Below, in pieces: positions 1-7,900 of a DNA stretch of 16,854 bases. The translations under genes were made by a program, and so were the position numbers. Position 1 is the first letter of the stretch; each line of letters starts with the position of its first letter. This DNA is from CAYXUW01 sp964468375 (lineage in GTDB: Bacteria; Planctomycetota; Phycisphaerae; Sedimentisphaerales; Anaerobacaceae), in NCBI GenBank assembly GCA_964468375.1, contig CAYXUW010000050.1:1-16854 (forward strand), given 5' to 3'. The notes under the pieces are model-generated. The model saw only the letters and a program-made list of their open reading frames with translations. It did no database searches and was not told where the DNA came from.

Positions 1-467
1 GGCGAGAATTTTTCATACATAACCGAGAAAAACGTAGCAATCAACACGGCCACACCCGTGCTCAGCGGATTTTCATACCGGCTGCATACCATCAATATCA
101 AAATGCTCGGCAGATAACAAATAACCTGCCAAAGACTGTCTTCTTTGATAGCGGTCAGAGAGAATGTAAGCCGGTAAATCCCCCAGGCAATCAGGGTGAT
201 ACACAGGGCGCCGAGCCAGGGGAAATAGCACAGTTGCGTAAGAAATACAGCCAGATATTGACTCATCCCACTGGGATAGCTCAAGTAATCCCGCAAGAAC
301 GGCCAGCCGGTCTCGAAGAAGAGGCTTCTTCGGGATGTCTCGAAATGATGATAGAGCTGGGGCTCAATGTACAACCACAGGAAAAGGTAAAACACTCCAA
401 AAAATACTGCACAGACCACAGACAAATTGCGGTCTCGCTCTGAAAGATTTTTCGTCAACGACCACAT
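1..467 (-). CDS. Polytopic membrane protein, N-terminal part (DUF6057-like), cut by window edge
   Basis: An open frame of 155 codons runs from ATG at 467 to the left edge with no stop. An in-frame TGA lies immediately before the ATG, so no earlier start is possible. Visible in the translation: a short charged N-terminus (MWSLTKNLSERDRN), a hydrophobic span at about residues 16-34, a polar loop with LYHHFETSRRSLFFETGW, then further spans around YLAVFLTQLCYFPWLGAL, LCITLIAWGIY and a later one ending near VLIATFFSVMY. The loop-plus-helix pattern ending FLTQLCYFPWLGAL recalls the DUF6057 membrane-protein family as I remember it; this is recognition by eye. The function is unknown. The gene diverges from the plus-strand operon. 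Coding sense is supported by the continuous membrane-protein pattern on this strand, while plus-strand frames here give no sensible protein. Confident it is a gene, less so of the family. Confidence 0.75.
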   Translation of the reverse strand, partial: MWSLTKNLSERDRNLSVVCAVFFGVFYLFLWLYIEPQLYHHFETSRRSLFFETGWPFLRDYLSYPSGMSQYLAVFLTQLCYFPWLGALCITLIAWGIYRLTFSLTAIKEDSLWQVICYLPSILILMVCSRYENPLSTGVAVLIATFFSVMYEKFS

Positions 468-543
468 TCAGCCCGCCTCTAAATGATTTCGGCCTTACGA
501 ATCATTCAGAATGTATCCCAGCCCGGATGGTTAGTCAAATCAA

Positions 544-573
544 ATTATATCACGCCGCGGCGCGGGGTGTCCT
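544..573 (-). promoter_or_regulatory. Candidate sigma-70 promoter for the left-edge membrane protein
   Basis: On the minus strand, -35 AGGACA (573-568) is followed after 18 bp by a perfect -10 TATAAT (549-544). Transcription would start near 537, giving a leader of about 70 nt. The spacer contains the perfect 10-bp palindrome CGCCGCGGCG (553-562), which could be an operator or only a GC-rich patch. Confidence 0.4.
553..562. repeat. 10-bp perfect GC palindrome in promoter spacer
   Basis: CGCCGCGGCG reads the same on both strands. It sits between the -35 and -10 boxes of the candidate minus-strand promoter, in otherwise AT-rich surroundings. A repressor site there would block polymerase, but a perfect palindrome this short can also arise by chance. 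Confidence 0.35.
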
Positions 574-602
574 AAATGTAGCTTGTTAGCCCAAAAAATC
601 TA

Positions 603-630
603 TTGCCAATACTTGTTTTTATATTATAAT
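603..630 (+). promoter_or_regulatory. Sigma-70 promoter for the TPR/alpha-CTD to secDF gene run
   Basis: TTGCCA (603-608), a 16-bp spacer and TATAAT (625-630) make a good sigma-70 promoter. It would start transcription near 637, about 35 nt before the preferred ATG at 672. No comparable promoter was seen further down before secDF, so it may serve the whole run. Confidence 0.6.
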
Positions 631-656
631 AGCTTGTTTTCTAATTCAGGATGAAT

Positions 657-662
657 AAGGAG
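657..662 (+). promoter_or_regulatory. Ribosome binding site deciding the start at 672
   Basis: AAGGAG lies 9 nt before the ATG at 672. It is downstream of the in-frame ATG at 651, which has no useful Shine-Dalgarno sequence (only AGG touching the start). The later ATG is therefore preferred. Confidence 0.7.
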
Positions 663-671
663 CGAATTCCT

Positions 672-1988
672 ATGGAACCAATTACAGAATGCCAAATCAA
701 CTTATTTGCGGATGATTTGCCGTCTATGGATGACATAAAGAAGCTTTCCGAGTTTGTTCATTCGAGTGAGTCCAATCTGATGGCTTTCGGCCAGCAGGTT
801 GAGGAAAATATGTCCAAAACTGGACAGAGGGCTTACTTGTCGACAGGTATCGGTCTTGTCATTCTGGGACGAGACGCCGAGGCTATCGAGAAGCTGGAAA
901 AAGCAAAGGATTGCCAGGAGAAGTTTATCTATTTGGCTTTTGCACTTCGCCGAGTGGGCAGGTTCGACGAGGCGGTAAAAAGTTTGGAAAAGGCCGTTGA
1001 CTACGAAGCGGACCTGTTGAACGTGGGTTTGGAAAAAGCCGCTGCATATCGTTATGCATCAAATTTCGACAGTGCGGCCAAGGAACTTAAAGGGCTTGCC
1101 AATTTTGAAAATGTGAGCGCCGAGTATCACTATCAGCTTGGCCGGCTTCAGGAAGCACAGGGGCTTTACGAGGAGGCGGCGGAGAGTTATAAGACGGCGT
1201 TAGAATTATTTCCGAGCTATCCAAAGGCCCTTTTTCACCTGGCATATCGCTGTGATTTATCCGGCGATGAAGAGGCGGCTATCGATTATTACAAGCAAGT
1301 TGCGTCGAACGCTCCGGTTTATGTGAGCGCGCTTCTGAATTTAGCGGTGCTTTACGAGGATATGGGCGAGTTCGACAGGGCATCTCAGTGTATTGACAAG
1401 GTTTTGAAGTATCATCCGAATCACAAAAGAGCTATTCTATTCAAGAAGGACATCGAGAGCTCGAAGACGATGTTTTATGACGAGGAAAAGGAAAAGAAAA
1501 AAGACCGCAGAGTACAAATTCTTGAGACCCCGATATCAGATTTCGAGCTCTCGGTGCGGAGCAGAAACTGCCTTAAAAAGATGAATATCGAGACAATCGG
1601 GGACCTTCTGAATATCACGGAGGTAGAGCTGCTTTCTTATAAAAACTTTGGTGAAACTTCGCTTAGAGAAATTAAAAATATTCTCGAATCGAAAGGATTG
1701 TACCTCGGTATGGCTCTCGAGGAGAAGCAGTTTTCTGTAGCGGATTCTTTTGACAGCAGTGATACGAAGGAGGAAGATGCGGGTCTTTTGAATAAGCCGG
1801 TGGATGACCTTCAGCTGTCTGTTCGTGCCCGAAGATGTCTGCAGAAACTGAATATTCGCACGGTCGGTGAGTTAGTTCACAGAACAGAGGCCGAGCTTCT
1901 GGGCGTTAAAAATTTCGGCGTAACAAGCTTAAATGAAATCAAAAAAGCAATCGGCAACCTCGGGTTATCCCTGCGGAGTTTGGATTAG
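672..1988 (+). CDS. TPR protein with two C-terminal RNA polymerase alpha-CTD-like domains
   Basis: A 438-residue soluble protein with no signal peptide. Residues about 50-260 form roughly six or seven tetratricopeptide repeats; for example residues 152-185 and 220-252 show the A/G/Y spacing and a Pro at the helix end. A charged linker (270-281, lysine-rich) leads to two copies of the alpha-CTD fold, 285-350 and 374-435. These share FELSVRSRNCLKK / LQLSVRARRCLQK and KNFGETSLREIK / KNFGVTSLNEIK. Against E. coli alpha-CTD, the DNA-contacting R265 is kept in both (R296, R385), as are G296 and S299. N268 is kept only in the first copy, and K298 is Thr in both. In RNA polymerase this domain binds UP-element minor groove and activators. 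Role here is inferred: a DNA- or polymerase-associated scaffold. First gene of the run, 18 bp ahead of the spoIID-like gene. Confidence 0.85.
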   Translation: MEPITECQINLFADDLPSMDDIKKLSEFVHSSESNLMAFGQQVEENMSKTGQRAYLSTGIGLVILGRDAEAIEKLEKAKDCQEKFIYLAFALRRVGRFDEAVKSLEKAVDYEADLLNVGLEKAAAYRYASNFDSAAKELKGLANFENVSAEYHYQLGRLQEAQGLYEEAAESYKTALELFPSYPKALFHLAYRCDLSGDEEAAIDYYKQVASNAPVYVSALLNLAVLYEDMGEFDRASQCIDKVLKYHPNHKRAILFKKDIESSKTMFYDEEKEKKKDRRVQILETPISDFELSVRSRNCLKKMNIETIGDLLNITEVELLSYKNFGETSLREIKNILESKGLYLGMALEEKQFSVADSFDSSDTKEEDAGLLNKPVDDLQLSVRARRCLQKLNIRTVGELVHRTEAELLGVKNFGVTSLNEIKKAIGNLGLSLRSLD

Positions 1989-2006
1989 AAGATTCAAAAT
2001 CCAGAA

Positions 2007-3275
2007 TTGAAAATACGACTTCCTATTCGCTACAAATCGTGTGCTAAAGACTGTTTTCGCGTAGTTTTTCTGCTCTGGTTGCTAAACCTCAGCGGCTGCA
2101 AGGAAAGACAGATGGCCAGTCCGACTCCTCAGATGGATATTGAGCCTCGGTTCTGGATAAGGGTTTTGCTCCTCGAAAACGTCAAAAGCTGTCATCTGGG
2201 GGTATCTACATCCTTTGCCGTTTTAGATTCCGAAATACAAACTGCAAAGGTGCGCTTCAGCGGATCCGACTCGTCGACTCAAATAACTATATCGGCCGGC
2301 CGGGTAACTATTCGCGGTCGTTCGTTTACCTCTGAAGAAATAACTATTTTGCCTGATAAGCCATATATTTTCAGCTTGAACGGCAATGATTATCGCGGCA
2401 AGTTGAAGCTGATAGTTAATTCCGGTGGTGATTCTTTCGATGCGGTGAACGTTGTGCCGCTCGAACCGTATCTGGCAGGTGTAGTTGGTGCCGAAATGCC
2501 TAATTACTGGGAACCGGCAGCGCTGCAGGCGCAGGCCATTGCGGCGAGGACATACTGTCTCTACTACAAAAGACAATTCGGCCGAAACCGCCACTGGGAT
2601 GTTCGCAGAACACAAGCAAGTCAGGTTTACGTCGGAGTGGCGGCTGAATCGGCCCAGGTTTGGAGAGCGGTTAACAGAACTTACGGCAAGGTTATGGTCA
2701 GTAAAGATTCCGACGGCAACGAAGGTATTTTCCCGGCTTATTACAGCTCGACCTGCGGCGGACATACGGAGAACAGTAAAAACGTATTCGGCGATTCCTT
2801 CGAAGCACTTGTCGGTGTGCCTTGTTCGTATTGTAAGAATGTGGCTAAACCGAGTTTTTTCTCCTGGCCTACGGTGCAGTTCGATAAGGGGGCTGTTACA
2901 AACAATTTACTAAGAAAGTATCCGAAGCTGAAGCATCTCGGCAAGATTACAGGTATCAGCGCTGTCAACCAAAGCGACTATGAAGGGTTTTCCCGTTTGA
3001 CTTTGGTGAAGCTTATCGGCTCGACCGGCAAGAGCGATTTTTTGCGTGCTGAGGACCTTCGTTTATCGATAGATCCCACCGGCCGAAAACTGAAAAGCGC
3101 GAGCTTTCAAATCGTTGATACGGGTGATAAGTGGGGGTTTTTGTCAGGCAGAGGTTTTGGCCACGGAGTTGGTATGTGTCAATGCGGCGCTGAAGGGATG
3201 GCGAGAAAGGGATACAGCACGGGTCAGATACTGTCATATTATTATCCCGGTTCCAGAATCGTGAGTGTTTACTGA
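2007..3275 (+). CDS. SpoIID/LytB-domain lipoprotein (peptidoglycan lytic enzyme family)
   Basis: A 422-residue protein of the SpoIID family. Characterised members are lytic transglycosylases that cut glycan strands already stripped of stem peptides. The start is a TTG without a clear ribosome site, but it gives a proper lipoprotein signal: basic residues, hydrophobic stretch 17-28, lipobox LSGC with Cys31. Family motifs are PLEPYLAGVVGAEMP (151-165) with the presumed catalytic Glu163, QAQAIAARTY (174-183), STCGGHTEN (248-256) and GRGFGHGVGMCQCGAEGMA (381-399). The cysteines C250, C273, C276, C391 and C393 probably build a metal site. The protein should act in the periplasm, anchored to a membrane. 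The window shows no other sporulation gene, so a general cell-wall role is more likely than sporulation. The stop is 2 bp before tgt, suggesting translational coupling. Confidence 0.85.
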   Translation: MKIRLPIRYKSCAKDCFRVVFLLWLLNLSGCKERQMASPTPQMDIEPRFWIRVLLLENVKSCHLGVSTSFAVLDSEIQTAKVRFSGSDSSTQITISAGRVTIRGRSFTSEEITILPDKPYIFSLNGNDYRGKLKLIVNSGGDSFDAVNVVPLEPYLAGVVGAEMPNYWEPAALQAQAIAARTYCLYYKRQFGRNRHWDVRRTQASQVYVGVAAESAQVWRAVNRTYGKVMVSKDSDGNEGIFPAYYSSTCGGHTENSKNVFGDSFEALVGVPCSYCKNVAKPSFFSWPTVQFDKGAVTNNLLRKYPKLKHLGKITGISAVNQSDYEGFSRLTLVKLIGSTGKSDFLRAEDLRLSIDPTGRKLKSASFQIVDTGDKWGFLSGRGFGHGVGMCQCGAEGMARKGYSTGQILSYYYPGSRIVSVY

Positions 3276-3277
3276 AA

Positions 3278-4384
3278 ATGGTCCAATTTCAGGTTCTCAA
3301 TCAGGATACCAATTCTTCGGCGAGATTGGGCTTATTGAAGACGGCACATAGCGAGGTTGCGACGCCGGTTTTTATGCCGGTCGGCACTTCCGGGGCGGTA
3401 AAAGGGATAGCGCCGCAACATCTCAAAGGTGCGGGTTGCGAAATTATTCTGGCTAATACGTATCACCTGCTGTTGCGGCCGGGCGTTGAGACGGTTGAGC
3501 GGCTCGGGGGATTGCATAAATTTATGAGCTGGGACGGTCCTATACTGACCGACAGCGGCGGCTATCAGGTTTTTTCATTAAACTGTTTAACTAAAATTGA
3601 TGACGACGGCGTAGAATTCGCAAGCCATATAGACGGGGCGAAGGTATATCTTAATGCTGAGACCGTCATCGAGATTCAAAATCGGCTCGGTGCTGATATA
3701 ATAATGTGTTTCGACGAGTGCACGCCGTTTCCCTGCAGTGAGCCGCAGCTCAAAAAAGCCGTGGAAAGAACTATAAAATGGGCGGAGCGCAGCAAGCAAG
3801 CTCACACTAATACTGGACAGATGTTGTTCGGTATTGTGCAGGGGGGGATAGAAATTTCTTTGCGAGAGCATTGTGCGGCGAAACTGGTGAAATTAGACTT
3901 CGATGGTTATGCTATCGGCGGATTAAGTGTGGGAGAGGGACATAAAGATATGATTAGAACAGTCTCTAATACGACACCGATTCTGCCACAGGATAAGCCC
4001 CGCTATTTAATGGGAGTGGGGACTCCGAGAGATATTGTTGCTGCTGTAAGAGCCGGTGTCGATATGTTCGATTGCGTTCTGCCGACGCGAAACGGACGAA
4101 ACGCCTTTGCTTTTACGGAAGACGGTCCTGTGAGACTGCGAAACAGCGCTCACATAGATGACCCTGCACCGATTGAGGCCGGCTGCGGCTGTTACTGCTG
4201 CAGGAATTTCAGCAGGGGGGCTTTGAGGCATTTTTTCAATTGCGGAGAGATGCTCGGCCCTATTTTGACATCGCTGCACAATGTAAGATTTTACCAGAAG
4301 CTGATGGAGAAAATAAGGCAGGCCCTTAAAGAGAATAAATTTTCCGACTGGGCGGAGGAGCAATTGAAGAAAAATGATTATTGA
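3278..4384 (+). CDS. tgt: Queuine/preQ1 tRNA-ribosyltransferase
   Basis: A 368-residue TIM-barrel enzyme that exchanges guanine 34 of the GUN-anticodon tRNAs (Asp, Asn, His, Tyr) for preQ1 in queuosine synthesis. All hallmarks are present. These include the general-base Asp92 in TDSGGYQVFSL, GIVQGG (185-190), the substrate-binding GGLSVGE (214-220), the nucleophile Asp265 in MFDCVLPTRNGRNA, and the zinc ligands Cys303, Cys305, Cys308 and His334 (CGCYC then LHN). Length is normal for the family. Start is ATG 2 bp after the spoIID-like stop; a Shine-Dalgarno is not evident, so translation is probably coupled to the gene before. tgt upstream of yajC-secDF is a very common bacterial order. queA is not in this window. 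Identification is firm. Confidence 0.97.
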   Translation: MVQFQVLNQDTNSSARLGLLKTAHSEVATPVFMPVGTSGAVKGIAPQHLKGAGCEIILANTYHLLLRPGVETVERLGGLHKFMSWDGPILTDSGGYQVFSLNCLTKIDDDGVEFASHIDGAKVYLNAETVIEIQNRLGADIIMCFDECTPFPCSEPQLKKAVERTIKWAERSKQAHTNTGQMLFGIVQGGIEISLREHCAAKLVKLDFDGYAIGGLSVGEGHKDMIRTVSNTTPILPQDKPRYLMGVGTPRDIVAAVRAGVDMFDCVLPTRNGRNAFAFTEDGPVRLRNSAHIDDPAPIEAGCGCYCCRNFSRGALRHFFNCGEMLGPILTSLHNVRFYQKLMEKIRQALKENKFSDWAEEQLKKNDY

Positions 4385-4442
4385 TTATTAGTGGACGATA
4401 ATTTAACATCTTACAAATTAGCAGTAATCGGCAATGAATTAT

Positions 4443-4450
4443 AAAGGGGA
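4443..4450 (+). promoter_or_regulatory. Ribosome binding site deciding the yajC start
   Basis: AAAGGGGA ends 7 nt before the ATG at 4458. It lies inside the codons that would follow an in-frame ATG at 4434, so initiation at 4458 is favoured. Confidence 0.6.
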
Positions 4451-4457
4451 AACAGAA

Positions 4458-4880
4458 ATGAATAATATGTGGATTTTAGCCCAGGCCGAGGGTGACCAGG
4501 CGCCATCGGGCATTACTTCGGAACCGATTACCGGCGAAGATGGCGTAACAACGACAATTGTGTCGGATACCAACGCTCCTGCAACCGGTGCTCGGCCGCA
4601 GAGACCATTCGACGGTATGGCGTGGATATGGATTGTCTTAATGTTCGTGTTGATGTACTTCATCCTTTTCAGAGGACCTCAAAGGCAGAAACAGGAGCGC
4701 AAGAAACTAGTTCAGTCACTGCAGAAAAACGACAAGGTTCAGACAATCGGCGGGATTCTCGGCACTATAGTAGATATCAAAGGCGATGAGATTACGCTGA
4801 AGATAGACGAGTCGAATAATACGAAGATAAAAATTACATCGTCAGCGATAGGAAAGAATTTTTCACAGGATAAAACGTAA
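4458..4880 (+). CDS. yajC: Sec translocon accessory subunit YajC
   Basis: 140 residues, somewhat longer than E. coli YajC (about 110) because of a polar, acidic N-terminal stretch of about 50 residues before the membrane span (about 54-72, AWIWIVLMFVLMYFILFRGP). After the span comes the family signature: the basic PQRQKQERKKLVQSLQKNDKV, then TIGGILGTIVDIKGDEITLKI. YajC associates with SecDF and SecYEG in the inner membrane. Its place between tgt and secDF is the classic arrangement. The next gene starts 63 bp downstream. The long N-terminal extension could in principle be an export signal region or simply periplasmic; its role is unclear. The identification rests on the span, the basic post-span segment and the context. 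Confidence 0.93.
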   Translation: MNNMWILAQAEGDQAPSGITSEPITGEDGVTTTIVSDTNAPATGARPQRPFDGMAWIWIVLMFVLMYFILFRGPQRQKQERKKLVQSLQKNDKVQTIGGILGTIVDIKGDEITLKIDESNNTKIKITSSAIGKNFSQDKT

Positions 4881-4882
4881 CT

Positions 4883-4898
4883 GTTGACCGGTTGACGG
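4883..4898 (+). repeat. Tandem 8-bp direct repeat between yajC and secDF
   Basis: GTTGACCG is followed at once by GTTGACGG, 7 of 8 bases identical. It contains two TTGAC -35-like cores, but no -10 box at a standard spacing follows, so I do not call a promoter. Nothing else is visible in the 63-bp gap apart from the secDF ribosome site GAGGAAA at 4934-4940. Confidence 0.4.
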
Positions 4899-4943
4899 TG
4901 AGCGGCGGTTATACGGTTACTTAACAACTATACGAGGAAAGCT

Positions 4944-7900
4944 ATGAACAGGAATCTGTTGCCGAAGTTTATTTTAATTGTTGTTCTTGTGGTTGTTGCA
5001 GCGTGGACTTTGTATCCTCCGGACAAAACTTTAAAACCGGGGATAGACCTTGCGGGTGGAACAAGTCTCATTTATGAAATTGATACTCAAGGGCTCAAAG
5101 CGAATGAGAAGAGGGACATTGCCCAGAAAATGATAACCGTTCTGCGAAGGCGAATAGACCCTGCTAACATTCAAAACCTCGTATGGCGCCCGCAGGGGGG
5201 CAGCCGTTTCGAGATACAGATGCCTCTGGCGAGTGAAGAGACTTATGAGAAGCGGCGGAATTTCGAGAAGGCACGTGATGAGCTGCTGGCTGAGAATATA
5301 AATCCTGCAACAGTTTTGCGTTCTTTGCAAAAGCCGGCAGAGCAGCGAGCCGAGGATTTTGAGGAATTCACCCAGGGCAACCCTGAAAGAATAGTCATAC
5401 TCAACAATATAACCGAGGTATATGACGAGCGCAGGGAATTGCAGGGGCGGAGAGACGAGCTTTTTTCGGAACTAAAAACCTCCGAAAGAGTAATTGCCGT
5501 TGCCGGTCTTGACCTCGATAGCATAAAAGCGCGTCTCGGCGACTGGATTAAACTTGATGAACAGCAGCTGAAGGGAGCGCTGACGGATTATCTTGGTTCT
5601 AAAGATAGTTTAGACTTGCTGAGCCGTTATGTAAATATGTATGCCGAGTGGGCGGAGGTTTCTGAACGGTTAACGGATGCTACGGGTGTAAATATCCAAT
5701 ATAAGGAGGCGGAAAGAGCTCTCGATAAATTAAACCTGACCGAGGATCAGCTGAAATTCTGTTTAGAGATGCGTCCCGGCTCATCTAAGCGCATCCGCGC
5801 CATCAACGAGCTTAAAGCGGAATTTCCCAGCCGTGCGGAAAAAATTGACAAAGTGGTTGCAGCTTTCGATGAATACCGTCCTTACCGTGGGAGACTCGAT
5901 GACCCGAAGGATTTGCAGCGGATGCTGAAAGGAGCCGGAATACTGGAGTTTAGAGTATTGCCGACGTTCGGCCACCCGGAAGTGGACTCCGAAGAGATGA
6001 ACAATTATGTCGAACTGCTTAAAACAAAAGGGCCCAAGTATGCTTCGGACAATAAATACATATGGTGTGAAATAGAAAATATCGACGAATGGCGGATGCC
6101 GGACTCTGTCGTTGCGCAATTCGGCGATAAGTTCTATGTTCTGGCGAGCAATAAAAAGGATGAGACCGTTTTGCATAGTGCCGAAGGTAGAGACTGGAGC
6201 TTACAAAGAGCTCAGCCCCAAACCGACCGAAGCGGTCGAAGGGCCATCGGCTTTGCACTGGATGAAAAGGGTGGAAGGTTGTTTTCCAACGTTACCGGAA
6301 AAAACATCGGCCGCCCCTTGTGTATTCTGCTCGATGGCATCGCAATATCCGCTCCGAATGTCGAGTCTAGGATATTCACGCACGGTATAATAACAGGCAG
6401 CTTCACGCAAACTGAAGTTATTGATATGGTCAACAAATTGAATGCCGGTTCCCTGCCGGCCAGATTAATAGAGCAGCCCATCTCGGTAAAAACAATAGGT
6501 CCGTCCATCGGTGCCGACAATCGGGATAAAGGAATCAGAGCCGGTTTAATCGGCCTTGCGGCTGTGGTTTTTTGTATGGCGGTTTACTATACCCTTGCCG
6601 GGGTGATAGCTGATGCTGCATTGTTTATGAATATTTTATTTGTGCTAGCGGCAATGGCGTTGCTTCGGGCCACTTTTACGCTGCCCGGTATCGCCGGTAT
6701 CATACTAACCATAGGAATGAGCGTTGATGCCAACGTTCTCATTTTCGAGAGAATCCGTGAGGAGCAGCAGCGGGGCTCGTCCCTGAGAGTAGCGGTTAGA
6801 AACGGTTATCAGAGAGCATTCAGCACTATTTTCGATGCAAACCTCACGACATTTATTACTGCTGCTATTCTTTACTGGGTCGCTTCGGAGGAAGTGAAGG
6901 GTTTTGCCATCGTTCTTATGCTTGGTATTCTTTCAAGTATGTTCACTGCGTTGTTTGTGACACGAGTGGTTTTCGATTTTCTACTGGACCGGAGAATTAT
7001 TACGGACCACTTGGTTATGCTGCGCCTCATACACAAGCCGAATGTAAACTGGATGGGATTGAGGCCGGTTTTCTTCGTGATTTCGATTCTGCTTATTGCA
7101 GGGGGGCTCTTTGTCTTCTTTACGAGAGATGATGCGAAGAACAACAAGTACGATATCGAATTCACAGGCGGAACCTCTGTCCAAATCAATCTGAAAGATG
7201 ATGCCGACCTGTCGAGACAGGACGTGCAGGATAGAATACGTGAAGTCGCGAGCAGTATGAACAATCCCGCTCTTGCGGCGGCAAATGTTTACAGCGTCGG
7301 GGAATCAAATGAACAATACGAAATCAACACCACTGAGACAAATAAAACTACTGCCACCGTTACTTTCTCTGAGTCTAAACATACTGTAGGAAGTGTAACC
7401 TCAGCGATTAAAAAGGCCCAGGCAAAATTAGGTGATAGACGGCTGAGCAATTTAATTGTAACTCAAGGCGGTACTCCGGCTGAGTTTGTCATTGCGACGA
7501 GCCAGGTGAACAAATCTCTGGTAAAAAATGTCCTCAGTGAGGCTTTTCCAAACGCAGATATCTCTGAACCGGAAGTTGACGAGATTGTAAGCGATGCGAT
7601 AATAACTGCATTTGCGGATGAGCTGGAAATCCAGCAAAATCTTCGCCCGCAAATTATCTCTAAGGAGAGGATAGCCGGGGAGTTTATAGATTCTCACCCC
7701 GGGCTTGTCGACTTTCTGGGCGGGATTAAAATCGAATGCGAAATAGAAAAGGCTGCAACGGCGGAAGAAATCAACCGACGGCTGGCGGATTTGCGGTTTA
7801 AACCCGATACGCAGGACCTCGACTGGTATTCCTATGAGATTCTCGGTTCAGATATGAGGGCAATAGAGCCGAACCAGCCGATAAAGTCTTTTGTTTATAT

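Noticed and set aside
234..589. Plus-strand open frames opposite the left-edge membrane protein
   Set aside because: Low-complexity translations without family features. The minus strand here encodes a continuous membrane protein with recognisable helices.
2223..2765. A 180-codon minus-strand frame inside the spoIID-like gene
   Set aside because: Fully covered by a gene with clear family motifs on the plus strand; no ribosome site or recognisable domain.
2007..3275. SpoIID as evidence of endospore formation
   Set aside because: The SpoIID/LytB domain is spread among non-sporulating bacteria, no other sporulation gene is seen, and the tripartite efflux system shows a Gram-negative envelope.
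4884..4920. An internal promoter for secDF built on TTGACC/TTGACG
   Set aside because: No -10-like box at 16-18 bp; the nearest TATACG is 12 or 20 bp away from the two -35-like cores.
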